Below are positions 44,656-54,299 of a stretch of DNA of 64,000 bases, in pieces. The position numbers and the translations under genes were made by a program. The stretch comes from MFD04580-c1 sp963702995 (GTDB lineage Bacteria > Planctomycetota > Phycisphaerae > Tepidisphaerales > Tepidisphaeraceae). The stretch covers positions 2,170,001 to 2,234,000 of the forward strand of contig OY969783.1 of assembly GCA_963702995.1 (NCBI GenBank), read 5' to 3'. The stretch's first letter is position 1; each line of letters opens with the position of its first letter. The notes below the pieces were generated by a model that saw only the letters and a program-made list of their open reading frames with translations, did no database searches and was not told where the DNA came from.

Positions 44656-47252
44656 TCCGATTCTTCTCGCAATTGACCCTCGGCCACTTCCGGCGTCATC
44701 GACTGGAGGCGCTGCTTTGCCTGGCGGGCGTGGCGCTGGGCGTGGCCGTGATGATCGCCATTGATGCGGCCGTCCGCGCCTGCGTCGATAGTTTCGAAGG
44801 AGCGGTCGGCTCGCTCGCCGAGCGATCGACCCACGGCATCTTCGCCGAACAGGGGACGATATCTGACGACGCTTATCTCGACCTGAAGCGCCGGCGACTC
44901 CCCTTCCCAATGGCGCCGGTCATCGAGCGGGGCGTGTTGACGCGCCCCGCCGGGGCCGGCCTGGGGGCGCCTCGGCTCTATGGAACGCTGTCGGCCGGTG
45001 ACGACCCGGAGCGGGACGGCGTCGTCGCGCGCCTCATCGGCATGGACGTCTTCGCCGAGCGAAACCTTCGGAGCTTCACGAAGGTCAAAGGCGGGATCGA
45101 CGACGACGCGTATCACCGCTTCCTCACCGAGCCGGGGCAGGTCGTCCTGGTCGATGTGCTGGCGAAGCGGCTGAACGCGCATGTCGGAGACGCGATCCAG
45201 TTGACCGTCGGCTCGAAACGGGTAGACGTTCGCGTGGACGGCATTATCGAGCCCACCGGCGCCGCGCGGACGCAGTTGACCGACATCATCCTTGCCGACA
45301 TGGCGACGGCGCAGGAACTCACGGGCCTGGTCGGCCAGCTCGATCGGATCGACGTGCGGCTGGAGTCCGAGGAGGAAGAGAAGACGCTGGCGGCCGCCCT
45401 GCCTCGGGGGCTGGTGCTCCGCTCGACGCAGGAGCGTAAGAACTCTCTGGCGGAGCTGATCCGCTCCTATCGAATGAACTTGGCCGCCCTCTCGATGATG
45501 GCCAGCTTTGTCGCCATATTCATCGTCTACAACAGCATGTTGATCTCGGTCCAGCAGCGCGTCACGAGCCTGGGGATCCTGCGGTGCCTCGGCTCGTCGC
45601 GATCGCAGGTTGGGGCAATCTACCTGTTCGAGGCGCTCCTGTTCGCGCTAGGCGGGGCCGTAATCGGCGTAGTCGGCGGCTGGCTGCTGGCGCGGGGGCT
45701 GGTTGGGTACGTCAGCACGACCATCAACGACATCTACGCCGCCGTCCGGCCCGGCCCGGTCCCGCTGGGGGCGGGCGCATGGGCCAAGGGGCTGGGCGTC
45801 GCCGTGATGAGCTGTCTGGCCGGGGCGGCGATCCCGCTCTACCGCGCGTCTCGCACGCCGCCCGTGACGGCGTTTCGCGGGACCGAGCGGTCAAGATCGG
45901 CGCGCCGGGCGGCCGTTCAGCTCCTGGGCGTTTCGGCGGCCCTCTTCGCCCTGACGTGGGGCGTCTTCTCGCTGCCGACCGCCTCGCCGTTCGTCGGGTT
46001 CGTCATGGCGGTGTTGATCGCGACCGCCTTCGCCCTGGCCTGCCCATCGATCACGCTAATGGTCTCGCGCGGGATCGACGCCGTGGCGCGTCGGGCCCAG
46101 GCGTTGCCGGTCCGAATGGCGGCCGCGGGTGTCGCCCGGTCGGCCGGCGTGACCGGCGTCGCCGTGGCGGCCGTCATGCTGGCGATGTCGATGACCATCG
46201 GCGTTCGCACGATGAGCCGCAGCTTCCGGGATGCGCTCGGTATCTGGCTCGAACGCCGCTTCGCGGCCGACGTCTTCATCGGCCCGGAATTGCTCGTCAA
46301 TCACAAGATCGACGCGACGCTCGACCCGGCCATCCAAACCTGGGTTCTCGCCCAGCCCGAGGTCCAGCACGTTACGGAGTATCGGCAACGGACATTCCCG
46401 CTTGGCGGGCAGCCGAGCATGGTCATCGGCACCGGCGTGGTGGACCTGCTCACGCGCCAGAACGTCCCGATGAAGCTGACCCTCGGTGGCGGCCGCCCTT
46501 TTGATCCTTTGAACGACGTGGTAATCAGCGAACCGCTCGCCGGCCGCCTGCATCTCAAGCCGGGGGATACGCTGACGGTTGACGCGCCGGCGGGTGAACG
46601 CCGATTCAATGTCTTCGCCGTCTACTTTGACTTCGGGTCGGAGCGCGGCCAGGTGATGCTCGAACGCTCGACCTTCGCGGCCGCCTGGAAAGATGACGAG
46701 CTCAACTCGCTTCACATCGGCCTGAAGCCCGGGGCAAACGCCGACGCCGTCGCCGCGCGCTGGTCGGAGCAGCTTCGGGCGAAATACCCGGTCGTGGTGA
46801 ACAGTTTTGGCGGCCTGCGGCGCGAGGTGCTGGCCGTGTTCGACAGGACGTTCGCCGTCACGGACGTCCTGGCGTGGCTGGCCGGCGGCGTCGCGTTCTG
46901 CGGCCTCGCGGGGTCGCTCCTTTCCCTTGCCATTGCCCGCCAGCGCGACTACGGCGTGCTGGCGGCGCTGGGGATGTCGGGGCGGCAGACGGCGCTTTGG
47001 GTCCTGTCGCAGGGGCTGCTCATCGCGTGGGTGGCGGCCGGCATCGCGGCGATTTCCGGCACCGCCCTCGCCTACGTCCTGGCGTACGTGATCCAGTACC
47101 GGTCCTTCGGCTGGAGCATTCCGACCCGCCCGCAGCCGCAATATTGGGTCGAAGCGATCGTCCTCGCCACCCTGGCCGCTGTCGCGGCGACGGTCTACCC
47201 CGTGATCCGCCTCCGCCGCACCGCCCCGGCCGGGACGCTCAGACAGGAGTGA
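44652..47252 (+). CDS. FtsX/MacB-type ABC permease, fused duplicated form
   Basis: An 866-residue inner-membrane protein with two FtsX units. An N-terminal helix (LEALLCLAGVALGVAVMIAI) and periplasmic domain precede the first membrane bundle (LSMMASFVAIFIVYNSMLIS). A second half repeats this plan and ends with helices near DVLAWLAGGVAFCGLAGSLL and ALAYVLAYVIQ. The gene corresponds to AttF and AttG fused, as in YbbP-like lipid or lipoprotein exporters. It is coupled to the ATPase upstream and lies four bases from the next gene. Confidence 0.85.
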   Translation: MIRFFSQLTLGHFRRHRLEALLCLAGVALGVAVMIAIDAAVRACVDSFEGAVGSLAERSTHGIFAEQGTISDDAYLDLKRRRLPFPMAPVIERGVLTRPAGAGLGAPRLYGTLSAGDDPERDGVVARLIGMDVFAERNLRSFTKVKGGIDDDAYHRFLTEPGQVVLVDVLAKRLNAHVGDAIQLTVGSKRVDVRVDGIIEPTGAARTQLTDIILADMATAQELTGLVGQLDRIDVRLESEEEEKTLAAALPRGLVLRSTQERKNSLAELIRSYRMNLAALSMMASFVAIFIVYNSMLISVQQRVTSLGILRCLGSSRSQVGAIYLFEALLFALGGAVIGVVGGWLLARGLVGYVSTTINDIYAAVRPGPVPLGAGAWAKGLGVAVMSCLAGAAIPLYRASRTPPVTAFRGTERSRSARRAAVQLLGVSAALFALTWGVFSLPTASPFVGFVMAVLIATAFALACPSITLMVSRGIDAVARRAQALPVRMAAAGVARSAGVTGVAVAAVMLAMSMTIGVRTMSRSFRDALGIWLERRFAADVFIGPELLVNHKIDATLDPAIQTWVLAQPEVQHVTEYRQRTFPLGGQPSMVIGTGVVDLLTRQNVPMKLTLGGGRPFDPLNDVVISEPLAGRLHLKPGDTLTVDAPAGERRFNVFAVYFDFGSERGQVMLERSTFAAAWKDDELNSLHIGLKPGANADAVAARWSEQLRAKYPVVVNSFGGLRREVLAVFDRTFAVTDVLAWLAGGVAFCGLAGSLLSLAIARQRDYGVLAALGMSGRQTALWVLSQGLLIAWVAAGIAAISGTALAYVLAYVIQYRSFGWSIPTRPQPQYWVEAIVLATLAAVAATVYPVIRLRRTAPAGTLRQE

Positions 47253-47256
47253 TTCA

Positions 47257-48554
47257 ATGTCATCGCCCCAGGAAGAAATGCGCCCAGCGAGCCGCGACCG
47301 TCAGGGAGCGGTCAACACGCGCACCCCGAACGGAGCGGCCGATCACGCAACCGGCGTTCGCGTGGCCGACGGGGGAACTCGACCAACCCAGGGACCGGAG
47401 ACTGACGCCGGCGCGTCCCCCATCCGCTCCCTCACGGTCGCGGCTCGCTGGGGGGTCCTTGCAATTCTTCTCGTCTTCCCCGCCTCCTTTGTTTCGGGCC
47501 AGACCTCCGCGACCGCGCCGGCGGCGCCCGAGTACAAGCAGGCCCTTGCTCCGCGCGCATGGTCCTTCCCGCGCGACCACGGCCGCCACGACGGGTATAA
47601 GACCGAGTGGTGGTATTTCACCGGCAATCTCAAGGCGGCCGACGGCCATCGCCTCGGGTATCAACTGACCTTCTTCCGCACCGCCATGCGCCCGGACGCC
47701 GTCGCCCGAACCAGCCCCTGGGCGATGAAGGACCTCTATTTCGCCCACGCGGCCGTCTCCGATATCGACTCCGGAACGTTCCGCTTCAAAGACCGCCTGG
47801 AGCGCGGGCGGCCTGGCCTGGGCGAGGCGTCCGACCAGACGATGGACGTCCACATCGTTGACTGGACCGCCCAGCTGGATGCCGGCGCGGCGGGAAGAGT
47901 ACACCTGCCGCGGAGGAGCCGGACTTCGCGATCGACCTCACCTGCACCACGGGCCGCGGCCCCGTGTTCGAGGGCCCGGGCGGGCTGAATGCCAAGGGCC
48001 GCGAGCCGGGACAGGCATCGTACTACTACTCGATGACCCGCATGCTGACCGGTGGCACGCTCACTGTGAACGGCAAGGCATACACGGTCGAAGGCGTCAC
48101 GTGGATGGACCACGAGTTCTCGAGCAACGCGCTGGCGAAGAACCAGTCGGGCTGGGACTGGATGGGCCTTCACCTTGACGACGGGGGCGAGCTGATGATC
48201 TACCGCATGCGCGACACGAGCGGCGGGAGTGATTACTTGTCAGGCACCCGCGTCGAGCCCGACGGCCGCGTGCGGTATCTCGCGGCCGACGAGATCCAGC
48301 TCGGCGGCAGTAAGCCCTGGAAGAGCCCAACCTCTGGCGCCGCCTATCCGCAGGAGTGGGCTCTTCGGGTGAAGGGGCTGCCGAACCTCATCGTCCGCAG
48401 CGCGATGCCGGGGCAGGAGCTGGTGACATCCGGGTCGGCGGATATCGCGTACTTTGAAGGGGCCGCGGAGATCACGGACGAATCGGGGAAGCCGGCGGGG
48501 ACGGGGTATTTGGAAATGACGGGGTATAGCAAATCGATGGGTGGCTCGTTCTAA
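47257..48554 (+). CDS. AttH/CrtC-like lipocalin-fold protein, single frameshift
   Basis: Exported protein of about 432 residues, of the carotenoid 1,2-hydratase/AttH family, encoded with ABC exporters as the AttEFGH set. Key motifs are DGYKTEWWYFTGNLKAADG, LGYQLTFFRTAM, YYYSMTRMLTGG and GVTWMDHEFSSNALA. The frame shifts after AAGRVHLP; one missing G near 47910 joins it to AEEPDFAIDLTCTTGRG. The first 65 residues are encoded by a palindromic repeat (47283-47453), followed by the hydrophobic segment VLAILLVFPASFVSG. ATG 47257 has AGGAG eight bases upstream. Confidence 0.8.
47283..47453. repeat. palindromic repeat inside a coding region
   Basis: The left arm (47283-47311, containing AGCGAGCCGCGACCGT and AGGGAGCGG) and right arm (47425-47453) are inverted copies of 29 bases with one mismatch, enclosing about 113 bases. 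It lies wholly within the N-terminal codons of the AttH-like gene, in frame, and encodes ASRDRQGAV at one end and SLTVAARW at the other. Confidence 0.85.
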
Positions 48555-48808
48555 TGCGCCGTCGCCGCTACGGCCGAACGCGGCAGAAACGGGCGTGACG
48601 GTGGGCGTGACGGCGAGCGGCTCACGACCTGCGGCCGGGGCTTTTATAAGGCTTTAGAACGTTCTTGACAGCAATTTGCCCTGACTTATCATCCCGCTGA
48701 AGTCCTCCTTTCGATGCCAGTTGACGTGACTCCGCGGCCGACCCTGAAGGCTCGCCGCCGTCGTTTCTCCCGCCGTAGTGTTTCTCAAGCCAGAAAGAGC
48801 TGATCAAC

Positions 48809-50161
48809 ATGCGAAAGCGAACCCAGATCGCGCTCCCGCCGAGGAAGCCCCCCGTTTGCAATGCCATGAGCGACGTACACGCTCCGCGGCCGCTCAATGG
48901 TTCAATGGAAAAGTTGGAATCGCGTACGATGTTGAGCGCCTCCACGGGGCTCAAGTTCAACATCTCCTACGACGCCAACTTAAACAGCTACCCGCAGCTC
49001 GCGGAGCTGAAATCGGCTGTCAATTTCACGGCCCAGGAATTCTCCAAGCTGTTCACGAACGACGCGACGATCAACATCAAGATCAAGGGCGACGCGACCC
49101 CCGGCACGCTCGGCTTCAGCAGCTCACAGTATGTCGAAGGCTTTTCTTACGGGCAGATCCGTTCCGCCCTGATCGCCGGCGCGAGCGGTGCCACCGACGC
49201 ATCAATCATCGCCAAGAACCTTCCCGCGAGCTTCACTCAGCTCAACGGCGGCGGCAACAGCCTGTTTGAGACGACGACTGGGAACGGGAAGGTGCTTGGT
49301 TTGGTGCCCAAGGATGCTCCCGGGCTCGACGGAACGTTCTCCTTCGGCACACTGCAAAAGTACAGCTTCGACCCGCACAACCGGGCCGGCGGTGGGACTG
49401 GCGCGTTTGACTTCATCGGCACGGCCGAGCACGAGTTCTCAGAGATCATCGGGCGCCAGTCCGAGCTCAACAGCGCGAACAACTTCGAACCGCTCGACCT
49501 GATGCGCTACAGCGCCAACGGCGTCCGCAACCTGAATGGGGCACAGAACGACGCTGGCGACGCTACGCACGCATATTTCTCGGTGAACGGTGGCGCGACG
49601 GACCTGATGGATTTCAACGACGTCACCGGTGGGGACATCCACGACTGGAAGGGCGAAAACCACGATTCGTTCGACGCGTTCGGCCCGCCAAATGACGCTC
49701 AACCGATTACCCCCGTCGATATCAAGGTGATGGATGCGATCGGCTACACGCTCGCCTCGCCGACCCCCACGCCTACGCCTACGCCGACACCGACCCCAAC
49801 ACCGACACCGACACCCACGCCGATCCAGCACGTGACGCATCTGGACATCATCGGCGCCGGAACGACGGACAAGCTCGGGCGGCTGAACGACGACGCGACG
49901 ATCAGCTTGTCACAGCTTCATATTTCTGGTCTAGACGTCGCCTCCTACTCGGTTCCCGGTTCGCAGAGCACGACCTTCAGCCTGAACGGCGTCTATGTCG
50001 GCCTTTCCTCCAGGTCGCGACAAACGCTTTTGAACGCGGAGCATTCGAACCATGGGCTGGGCGTCGGGACTTATACGCTGACTGTCCAAGCCTTCAGCCA
50101 GCCGTTCGGCCGCGGCCCCGGGAGCAGCTTTTACACGGTCCACTTTAAGATCGTCGCGTGA
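48809..50161 (+). CDS. secreted metalloprotease-like protein with Pro-Thr linker
   Basis: A 450-residue protein of the NF038122-type metalloprotease group. The N-terminus contains MEKLESRTMLSAS, a LEPR-like surface-protein motif of planctomycetes. The likely zinc site is GTAEHEFSEIIGR (HExxx, with Glu). Upstream are FNISYDANLNSYPQLAEL and TFSFGTLQKYSFDPHNRAGG. A linker of about twelve Pro-Thr pairs (49770-49820), coded by variable ACC/ACG and CCC/CCG codons, joins a C-terminal beta-domain. Two earlier ATGs compete (48809, 48866); 48809 is kept for the longer basic leader. Confidence 0.7.
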   Translation: MRKRTQIALPPRKPPVCNAMSDVHAPRPLNGSMEKLESRTMLSASTGLKFNISYDANLNSYPQLAELKSAVNFTAQEFSKLFTNDATINIKIKGDATPGTLGFSSSQYVEGFSYGQIRSALIAGASGATDASIIAKNLPASFTQLNGGGNSLFETTTGNGKVLGLVPKDAPGLDGTFSFGTLQKYSFDPHNRAGGGTGAFDFIGTAEHEFSEIIGRQSELNSANNFEPLDLMRYSANGVRNLNGAQNDAGDATHAYFSVNGGATDLMDFNDVTGGDIHDWKGENHDSFDAFGPPNDAQPITPVDIKVMDAIGYTLASPTPTPTPTPTPTPTPTPTPTPIQHVTHLDIIGAGTTDKLGRLNDDATISLSQLHISGLDVASYSVPGSQSTTFSLNGVYVGLSSRSRQTLLNAEHSNHGLGVGTYTLTVQAFSQPFGRGPGSSFYTVHFKIVA

Positions 50162-50255
50162 TGCCGGCCGCGGCGCACAGGGCCCCGCGATAACAGGTCA
50201 ACAAAAACGGGCACGTCTTGCAACGCGCCCGTCTCTCTTTACCTGACACTCCGTT

Positions 50256-50335
50256 GAAGGATGAAACCTGGAGGATGAACTGGCGGCGCCCGCTTCTCTT
50301 CATCCTTCACATCCATCCTTCGTCCTTCCGCCCAA
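50256..50335. repeat. GGATGAAGG-unit inverted repeat
   Basis: TTGAAGGATGAAACCTGGAG and GGATGAACTGG on the left, CTTCATCCTTCACATCCATC and CTTCGTCCTTCCGCC on the right. It lies between the convergent metalloprotease and fusA genes, ending at the fusA stop, so it probably serves as the terminator region. Confidence 0.7.
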
Positions 50336-52480
50336 TCACCCGAGCTCTTCCAGGATCGCGTTCTTCACGTTGTTCGGGACCGCGTCGTACTTCAGCGGTT
50401 CCATGACCGACGAAGCGCGGCCGGTGCTCATCGAGCGAAGTTCGGTCGTGTAACCGAACATCTCCGACAGCGGCACCTCGGCGTCAACGACCCGCGTGTT
50501 GCCACGCTGTTCGCTGTTGAGGATCAGCCCGCGCCGCTTGTTCAAGTCACCGGTGACGTTCCCGACGAACTCGTCGGGCGTCGTCACGACGACCTTCATG
50601 ATCGGCTCGAGCAGCGTCACGCCGGCCTTGGCGCACGCTTCCTTGAAGGCGAGCTGGCCGGCCAGCTCAAACGCGATCTGCGAACTGTCCACCTGGTGGT
50701 AAGAACCGTCCGTCAGCGTGATCTTCGCGTTGATCAGCGGGAAGTGGGCCAGCACGCCGGTCTTGGCGGCCATGCGGACGCCGTACTCCACCGACGGGAT
50801 GTACTCCTTGGGGATCGCGCCGCCGAACACCTTGTTCTCGAACGCGATGTTGTCTTCCCAGCCAAGCTTCTTGAGGACCTCGGGGTCGAGCGGCTTGCCG
50901 TCCGGGCCGGTCCCGTCGAACGGCTCGATCTCGATCGAGCAATCGCCGAACTGACCGCGGCCACCCGACTGCTTCACGTGCTTGCCACGGGCCGCCGCCT
51001 TCTTCGTGATCGTCTCCTTGTAGGCGACCTTCGGCTTGCCGACGATCACTTCGACCTTCATGTCACGCGTCAACTTGTTACGAAGGATCTCCAGGTGGAG
51101 CTCACCCATGCCGGCGATGATCGTCTGGCCGGTCTCTTCGTCGTAGTTGGCGCGGAACGTCGGGTCTTCGCGCTTGAGCGTCGTCAGCGCCTCGCCCAGC
51201 TTCTGCTTGTCGGCGGCCGTCTTCGGCTCGATCGACATGCTGATGACCGGCTCCGGGAACGACATCCGCTCCAGCACGATCGGATGGTCCGGGTCGCAGA
51301 GCGTGTCACCCGTCAAGGCGTCCTTGACGCCGATGCAGGCGATGATGTCGCCCGCCTCGGCCACATCCACCGGGTTCCGCTGGGCCGAGTGCATCTGGAA
51401 CATGCGCGAGATGTTCTCGCGTTTGTTGCGGTTGCTGTTGAGGACGCGCGTCCCCTTCTCGAGGCGGCCGCTGTAGACGCGGACGTACGTCAGGTCGCCG
51501 TGCTGGTCGTTGACGATCTTGAACGCCAGGCCGCAGAACGGCTCTTCCGGCACCAGCCGCCGGGAGATGACCACATCGGGGTGCGCCGGGTCCATCCCCT
51601 TGATGTCCTTCAAGTCGGTTGGGGCCGGCAGGTAGTCGATGACGCCGTCGAGGATCTTCTGCACGCCGACGTACTTCAGGGCCGAGCCGCAGAAAACCGG
51701 GTGGGCCTTGAAGTTGAGGGTCGCCCGCCGCAGCGCGGCCCGAAGCTCGGCCTCGGTGGGCTCTTCGCCCAGGAGGAACTTCTCGGCCAGCGCGTCGTCG
51801 GTCTCGGCGATCTTCTCGATCATGATGTTTCGCCACTTGGCGAAGTTTTCCTTCTCCTCTTCGGGGATCGGCTTCTCGGTGATCGTCTTGCCCTGATCCT
51901 TTTCGTCGTTGATCTTGTAGTAGTAGGCGACCCCGCGCAGGAGGTCCATCATCCCCTGGAATGAGCTCTGCTCGCCCAGGGGGATCTGGACCGGGATGGC
52001 GGTGGCGCCGAGGCGCTCGAGGATGCTGTTGTAGCTGAACTCGAAGCTCGCCCCGACCTTGTCCATCTTGTTGATGAAGCAGAGCCGCGGCACCATGTAC
52101 TTGGTCGCCTGGCGCCAGACCGTCTCGGACTGGGCCTCGACGCCTTCCTTGCCGTCGAAGACGGCGATGGCCCCGTCGAGGACGCGCAGCGACCGCTCCA
52201 CCTCGACGGTGAAGTCAACGTGGCCGGGCGTGTCGATCAGGTTGATGTTGTACTGCTCCCCGTTGCGGTTCCAGAAGCAGCTCGTCGCGGCCGATTGGAT
52301 CGTGATGCCGCGCTTCTGCTCTTCTTCCATCGAGTCCATGACGGCGGTGCCTTCATGCACTTCGCCCATCTTGTAGATCTTGCCCGTGTAGAACAGGATC
52401 CGTTCGGAGCAGGTGGTCTTGCCCGCGTCGATGTGGGCGGCGATACCGATGTTGCGAATCTTGGTTAGGTCCCGTGACAT
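50336..52480 (-). CDS. fusA: translation elongation factor G
   Basis: A 714-residue ribosomal translocase GTPase. G1 NIGIAAHIDAGKTTCSERIL, switch II LIDTPGHVDF, NKMD and GSA are present; domain II FKIVNDQHGDLTYVRVYSGR; domain III/IV junction TIIAGMGELHLEIL; domain IV SGGRGQFGDCSIEIEP; domain V end VMEPLKYDAVPNNVKNAI. ATG 52480 has GAGG nearby. It is not in an rpsL-rpsG-tuf operon, and the opening VMDSMEEEQKRGITIQSAAT resembles both canonical EF-G and the spd/mitochondrial-type EF-G1, so it may be one of several paralogues. Confidence 0.93.
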   Translation of the reverse strand: MSRDLTKIRNIGIAAHIDAGKTTCSERILFYTGKIYKMGEVHEGTAVMDSMEEEQKRGITIQSAATSCFWNRNGEQYNINLIDTPGHVDFTVEVERSLRVLDGAIAVFDGKEGVEAQSETVWRQATKYMVPRLCFINKMDKVGASFEFSYNSILERLGATAIPVQIPLGEQSSFQGMMDLLRGVAYYYKINDEKDQGKTITEKPIPEEEKENFAKWRNIMIEKIAETDDALAEKFLLGEEPTEAELRAALRRATLNFKAHPVFCGSALKYVGVQKILDGVIDYLPAPTDLKDIKGMDPAHPDVVISRRLVPEEPFCGLAFKIVNDQHGDLTYVRVYSGRLEKGTRVLNSNRNKRENISRMFQMHSAQRNPVDVAEAGDIIACIGVKDALTGDTLCDPDHPIVLERMSFPEPVISMSIEPKTAADKQKLGEALTTLKREDPTFRANYDEETGQTIIAGMGELHLEILRNKLTRDMKVEVIVGKPKVAYKETITKKAAARGKHVKQSGGRGQFGDCSIEIEPFDGTGPDGKPLDPEVLKKLGWEDNIAFENKVFGGAIPKEYIPSVEYGVRMAAKTGVLAHFPLINAKITLTDGSYHQVDSSQIAFELAGQLAFKEACAKAGVTLLEPIMKVVVTTPDEFVGNVTGDLNKRRGLILNSEQRGNTRVVDAEVPLSEMFGYTTELRSMSTGRASSVMEPLKYDAVPNNVKNAILEELG

Positions 52481-53087
52481 GTTCGTTCCTCGCCCGCTCC
52501 AGAAACAGCGGGCCTCGTTGTTGCCGTATGAAGAAAGAGCCCCCGCGAAAGCCATTTCGCGTGAAATGCTCCTCGCGGTCTCTTGCCAGATCCTTCCAGA
52601 GAGCGACTGCCGGGCTCTTGAATGAAAGCCGGCCCCTGCGGGTGGGTGATTTGCCGCCTTGTAACCCGTCGCTAGCGGGCCCGTCAGGCGGTGAGCTTCG
52701 TGTCGTCGCGTTGCCCGAAGCTCCGGGAGGGATCGATTCGCTCCCACCTGCATGATCCGCTCACACTGACCATGCAGGGCTTCGGTCAGCATGAGCCGTT
52801 AATTCGGCTCAATCTTCACGGACACTCCTTGTCAGGCCAGTATCGTCAGTCCAGCCGTATCGTCAGTACGTCCGTTCGCGGGCGTGGGTTTGCCATCAGG
52901 CGCGACCCGGGCGCGGCCGCACTGAAGATAAGGCGTGACAATGTATCGACCCGGCAACCTTCGTCAAGCGATTTGTCGGCAAGCTGACGCGGGAAGGCGT
53001 CGAAAGGCCGATCTTGCCGCCCGGATCAGGCTTACCGGTCGCCCCTCAAGTTTTGAGCCCACTTGCTAAAATCGATAACATGGGCGC
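52481..53087. other. long fusA leader with a tiny upstream frame and hairpin
   Basis: On the minus strand, AAGGAG (52825-52830) is followed five bases later by a six-codon frame GTG AAG ATT GAG CCG AAT TAA (52799-52819). The frame's last codons form one arm and its stop the loop of a perfect 7-bp hairpin (TGAGCCG with CGGCTCA, 52792-52811). This lies about 320 bases before fusA. Nothing else is recognised here. Confidence 0.4.
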
Positions 53088-53852
53088 ATGGCCAAATTAG
53101 GGGTAAATCAAATCCGTGATCTCGCCAGAAGGCTCGTTTCCGAGCGGCCCGGAGGCATTCGTTATTCGGAACTTATCAAGGAAATTGCAGCGGGAAGCCC
53201 GGAAACCCCCGTGAATACAATCCATGGGTCAACGTGGGACCTGGCGACTCGGTTTCCAGCCGAGATCATCAAGCCGAGTCGAGGCCTATTTCAACCTGCA
53301 TCTGCAGCCGTCGGAACGGCCGACGACGTCGATCGAGATATTGAGAAGATCGTTGCTGGATTTGTCGAAACCGACTTCTACGAGCCGTTTGCCGACTGGC
53401 TTAAGAATGACCTGGACGAGGTCACGGTCGTCTCGTCATTAGGGGGCGCGGGGTTGAAGACAAAATGGGGAACGCCAGACGTCGTCGGTGTCTACAAACC
53501 GACCGCATCGAACTTGATTAAGTTCCCGCTGGAGATCGTGTCCGCAGAGATCAAGATCAACCCACAGGCTCCAGTAGTGGCGTTTGGTCAAGCTGTGGCG
53601 TACAGGCTATTCTCGACGAAGAGCTACGTCGTAATGCCGAGTTCGCTCTCTGAGGAAGACCTAAGCCGGTTAGAGTCGCTCTGTATGCTGTTTGGCATCG
53701 GACTCGCCTTATTCGACCTTTCTCTAAGCGACCCCAATTTTGTCATTCGAGTCCGTGCGCAGCGATACCTTCCTGATATGTTTTATGTGAATGAGTTTGC
53801 CGATCGTCTCCGCCAGCACAATAGTGAAGTGTTCGAGCACCTCTTTGCGTGA
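53088..53852 (+). CDS. winged-helix plus PD-(D/E)xK nuclease-like protein
   Basis: A 254-residue protein. The first 80 residues (LARRLVSERPGGIRYSELIK...TIHGSTWDLATRFPAEII) look like a winged helix of the HrgA/HARE-HTH type. The C-terminal domain has TKWGTPDVVGVYKP, then FPLEIVSAEIKINPQAPVVA, a plausible D...ExK nuclease core, followed by GQAVAYRLFSTKSYVVMPSS. Similar proteins are annotated as HrgA or restriction-like. Codon use is less GC-rich than the neighbours, suggesting transfer. It stands alone between fusA and a tRNA. Confidence 0.6.
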   Translation: MAKLGVNQIRDLARRLVSERPGGIRYSELIKEIAAGSPETPVNTIHGSTWDLATRFPAEIIKPSRGLFQPASAAVGTADDVDRDIEKIVAGFVETDFYEPFADWLKNDLDEVTVVSSLGGAGLKTKWGTPDVVGVYKPTASNLIKFPLEIVSAEIKINPQAPVVAFGQAVAYRLFSTKSYVVMPSSLSEEDLSRLESLCMLFGIGLALFDLSLSDPNFVIRVRAQRYLPDMFYVNEFADRLRQHNSEVFEHLFA

Positions 53853-54299
53853 GCCAGACACTGAAATCTTGCGCAGATGACCTCATTGACGCCTCTCTGC
53901 CGGCCAAAGGGCTGCACCGTCGGCTTGACACCATAAGGTGCTTCGATAGGATACCTTAGCTCCCCCGAAGTTGGGGCATTCGTCGAGAGGTTCGGTGCGT
54001 AGCCGGACGGGTAGACGTACCGGGTCGAAGAAGTCGTCTCTTAACTGTTGACGGCCTCGCGGTTTGAATCGACTCGGGCCTTTGGGAGCTGTGTTCACCG
54101 CGAATGGTTGCATGTCCTCGGCCGGTGCCCGGGAGCACAATTGGCTTGACGCTCGATGGTTCGCCGTCGAAGGTTCAACCCGTTGCTCATTCCCGCCCCA
54201 CCTCGCTGGGCAACTCCTTCGCTCGACCCTGCTAAAGAAATTCGTGGCGCCGTCAGCCCCATCCGGGATTGGACGTCCTGCTACGAGATGACTCATCAC
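53853..54299. other. non-coding stretch before tRNA-Gln
   Basis: No convincing gene. Plus-strand sequence after the promoter-like site at 53925 contains CCCC/GGGG stem-loops and could be a small RNA or a long tRNA precursor leader. Apparent minus-strand reading through the tRNA is spurious. Confidence 0.35.
53925..53952 (+). promoter_or_regulatory. sigma-70-like promoter
   Basis: TTGACA (53925-53930), a 16-base spacer, TAGGAT (53947-53952). It points toward the tRNA-Gln gene 340 bases away with no coding frame between. Confidence 0.5.

Noticed and set aside
50696..51964. A 422-codon frame opposite fusA
   Set aside because: Antisense shadow; EF-G motifs are uninterrupted on the other strand.
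52481..52792. A 104-residue N-terminal extension of EF-G
   Set aside because: The frame is open but lacks conservation-like composition, and the family start at 52480 has its own ribosome binding site.
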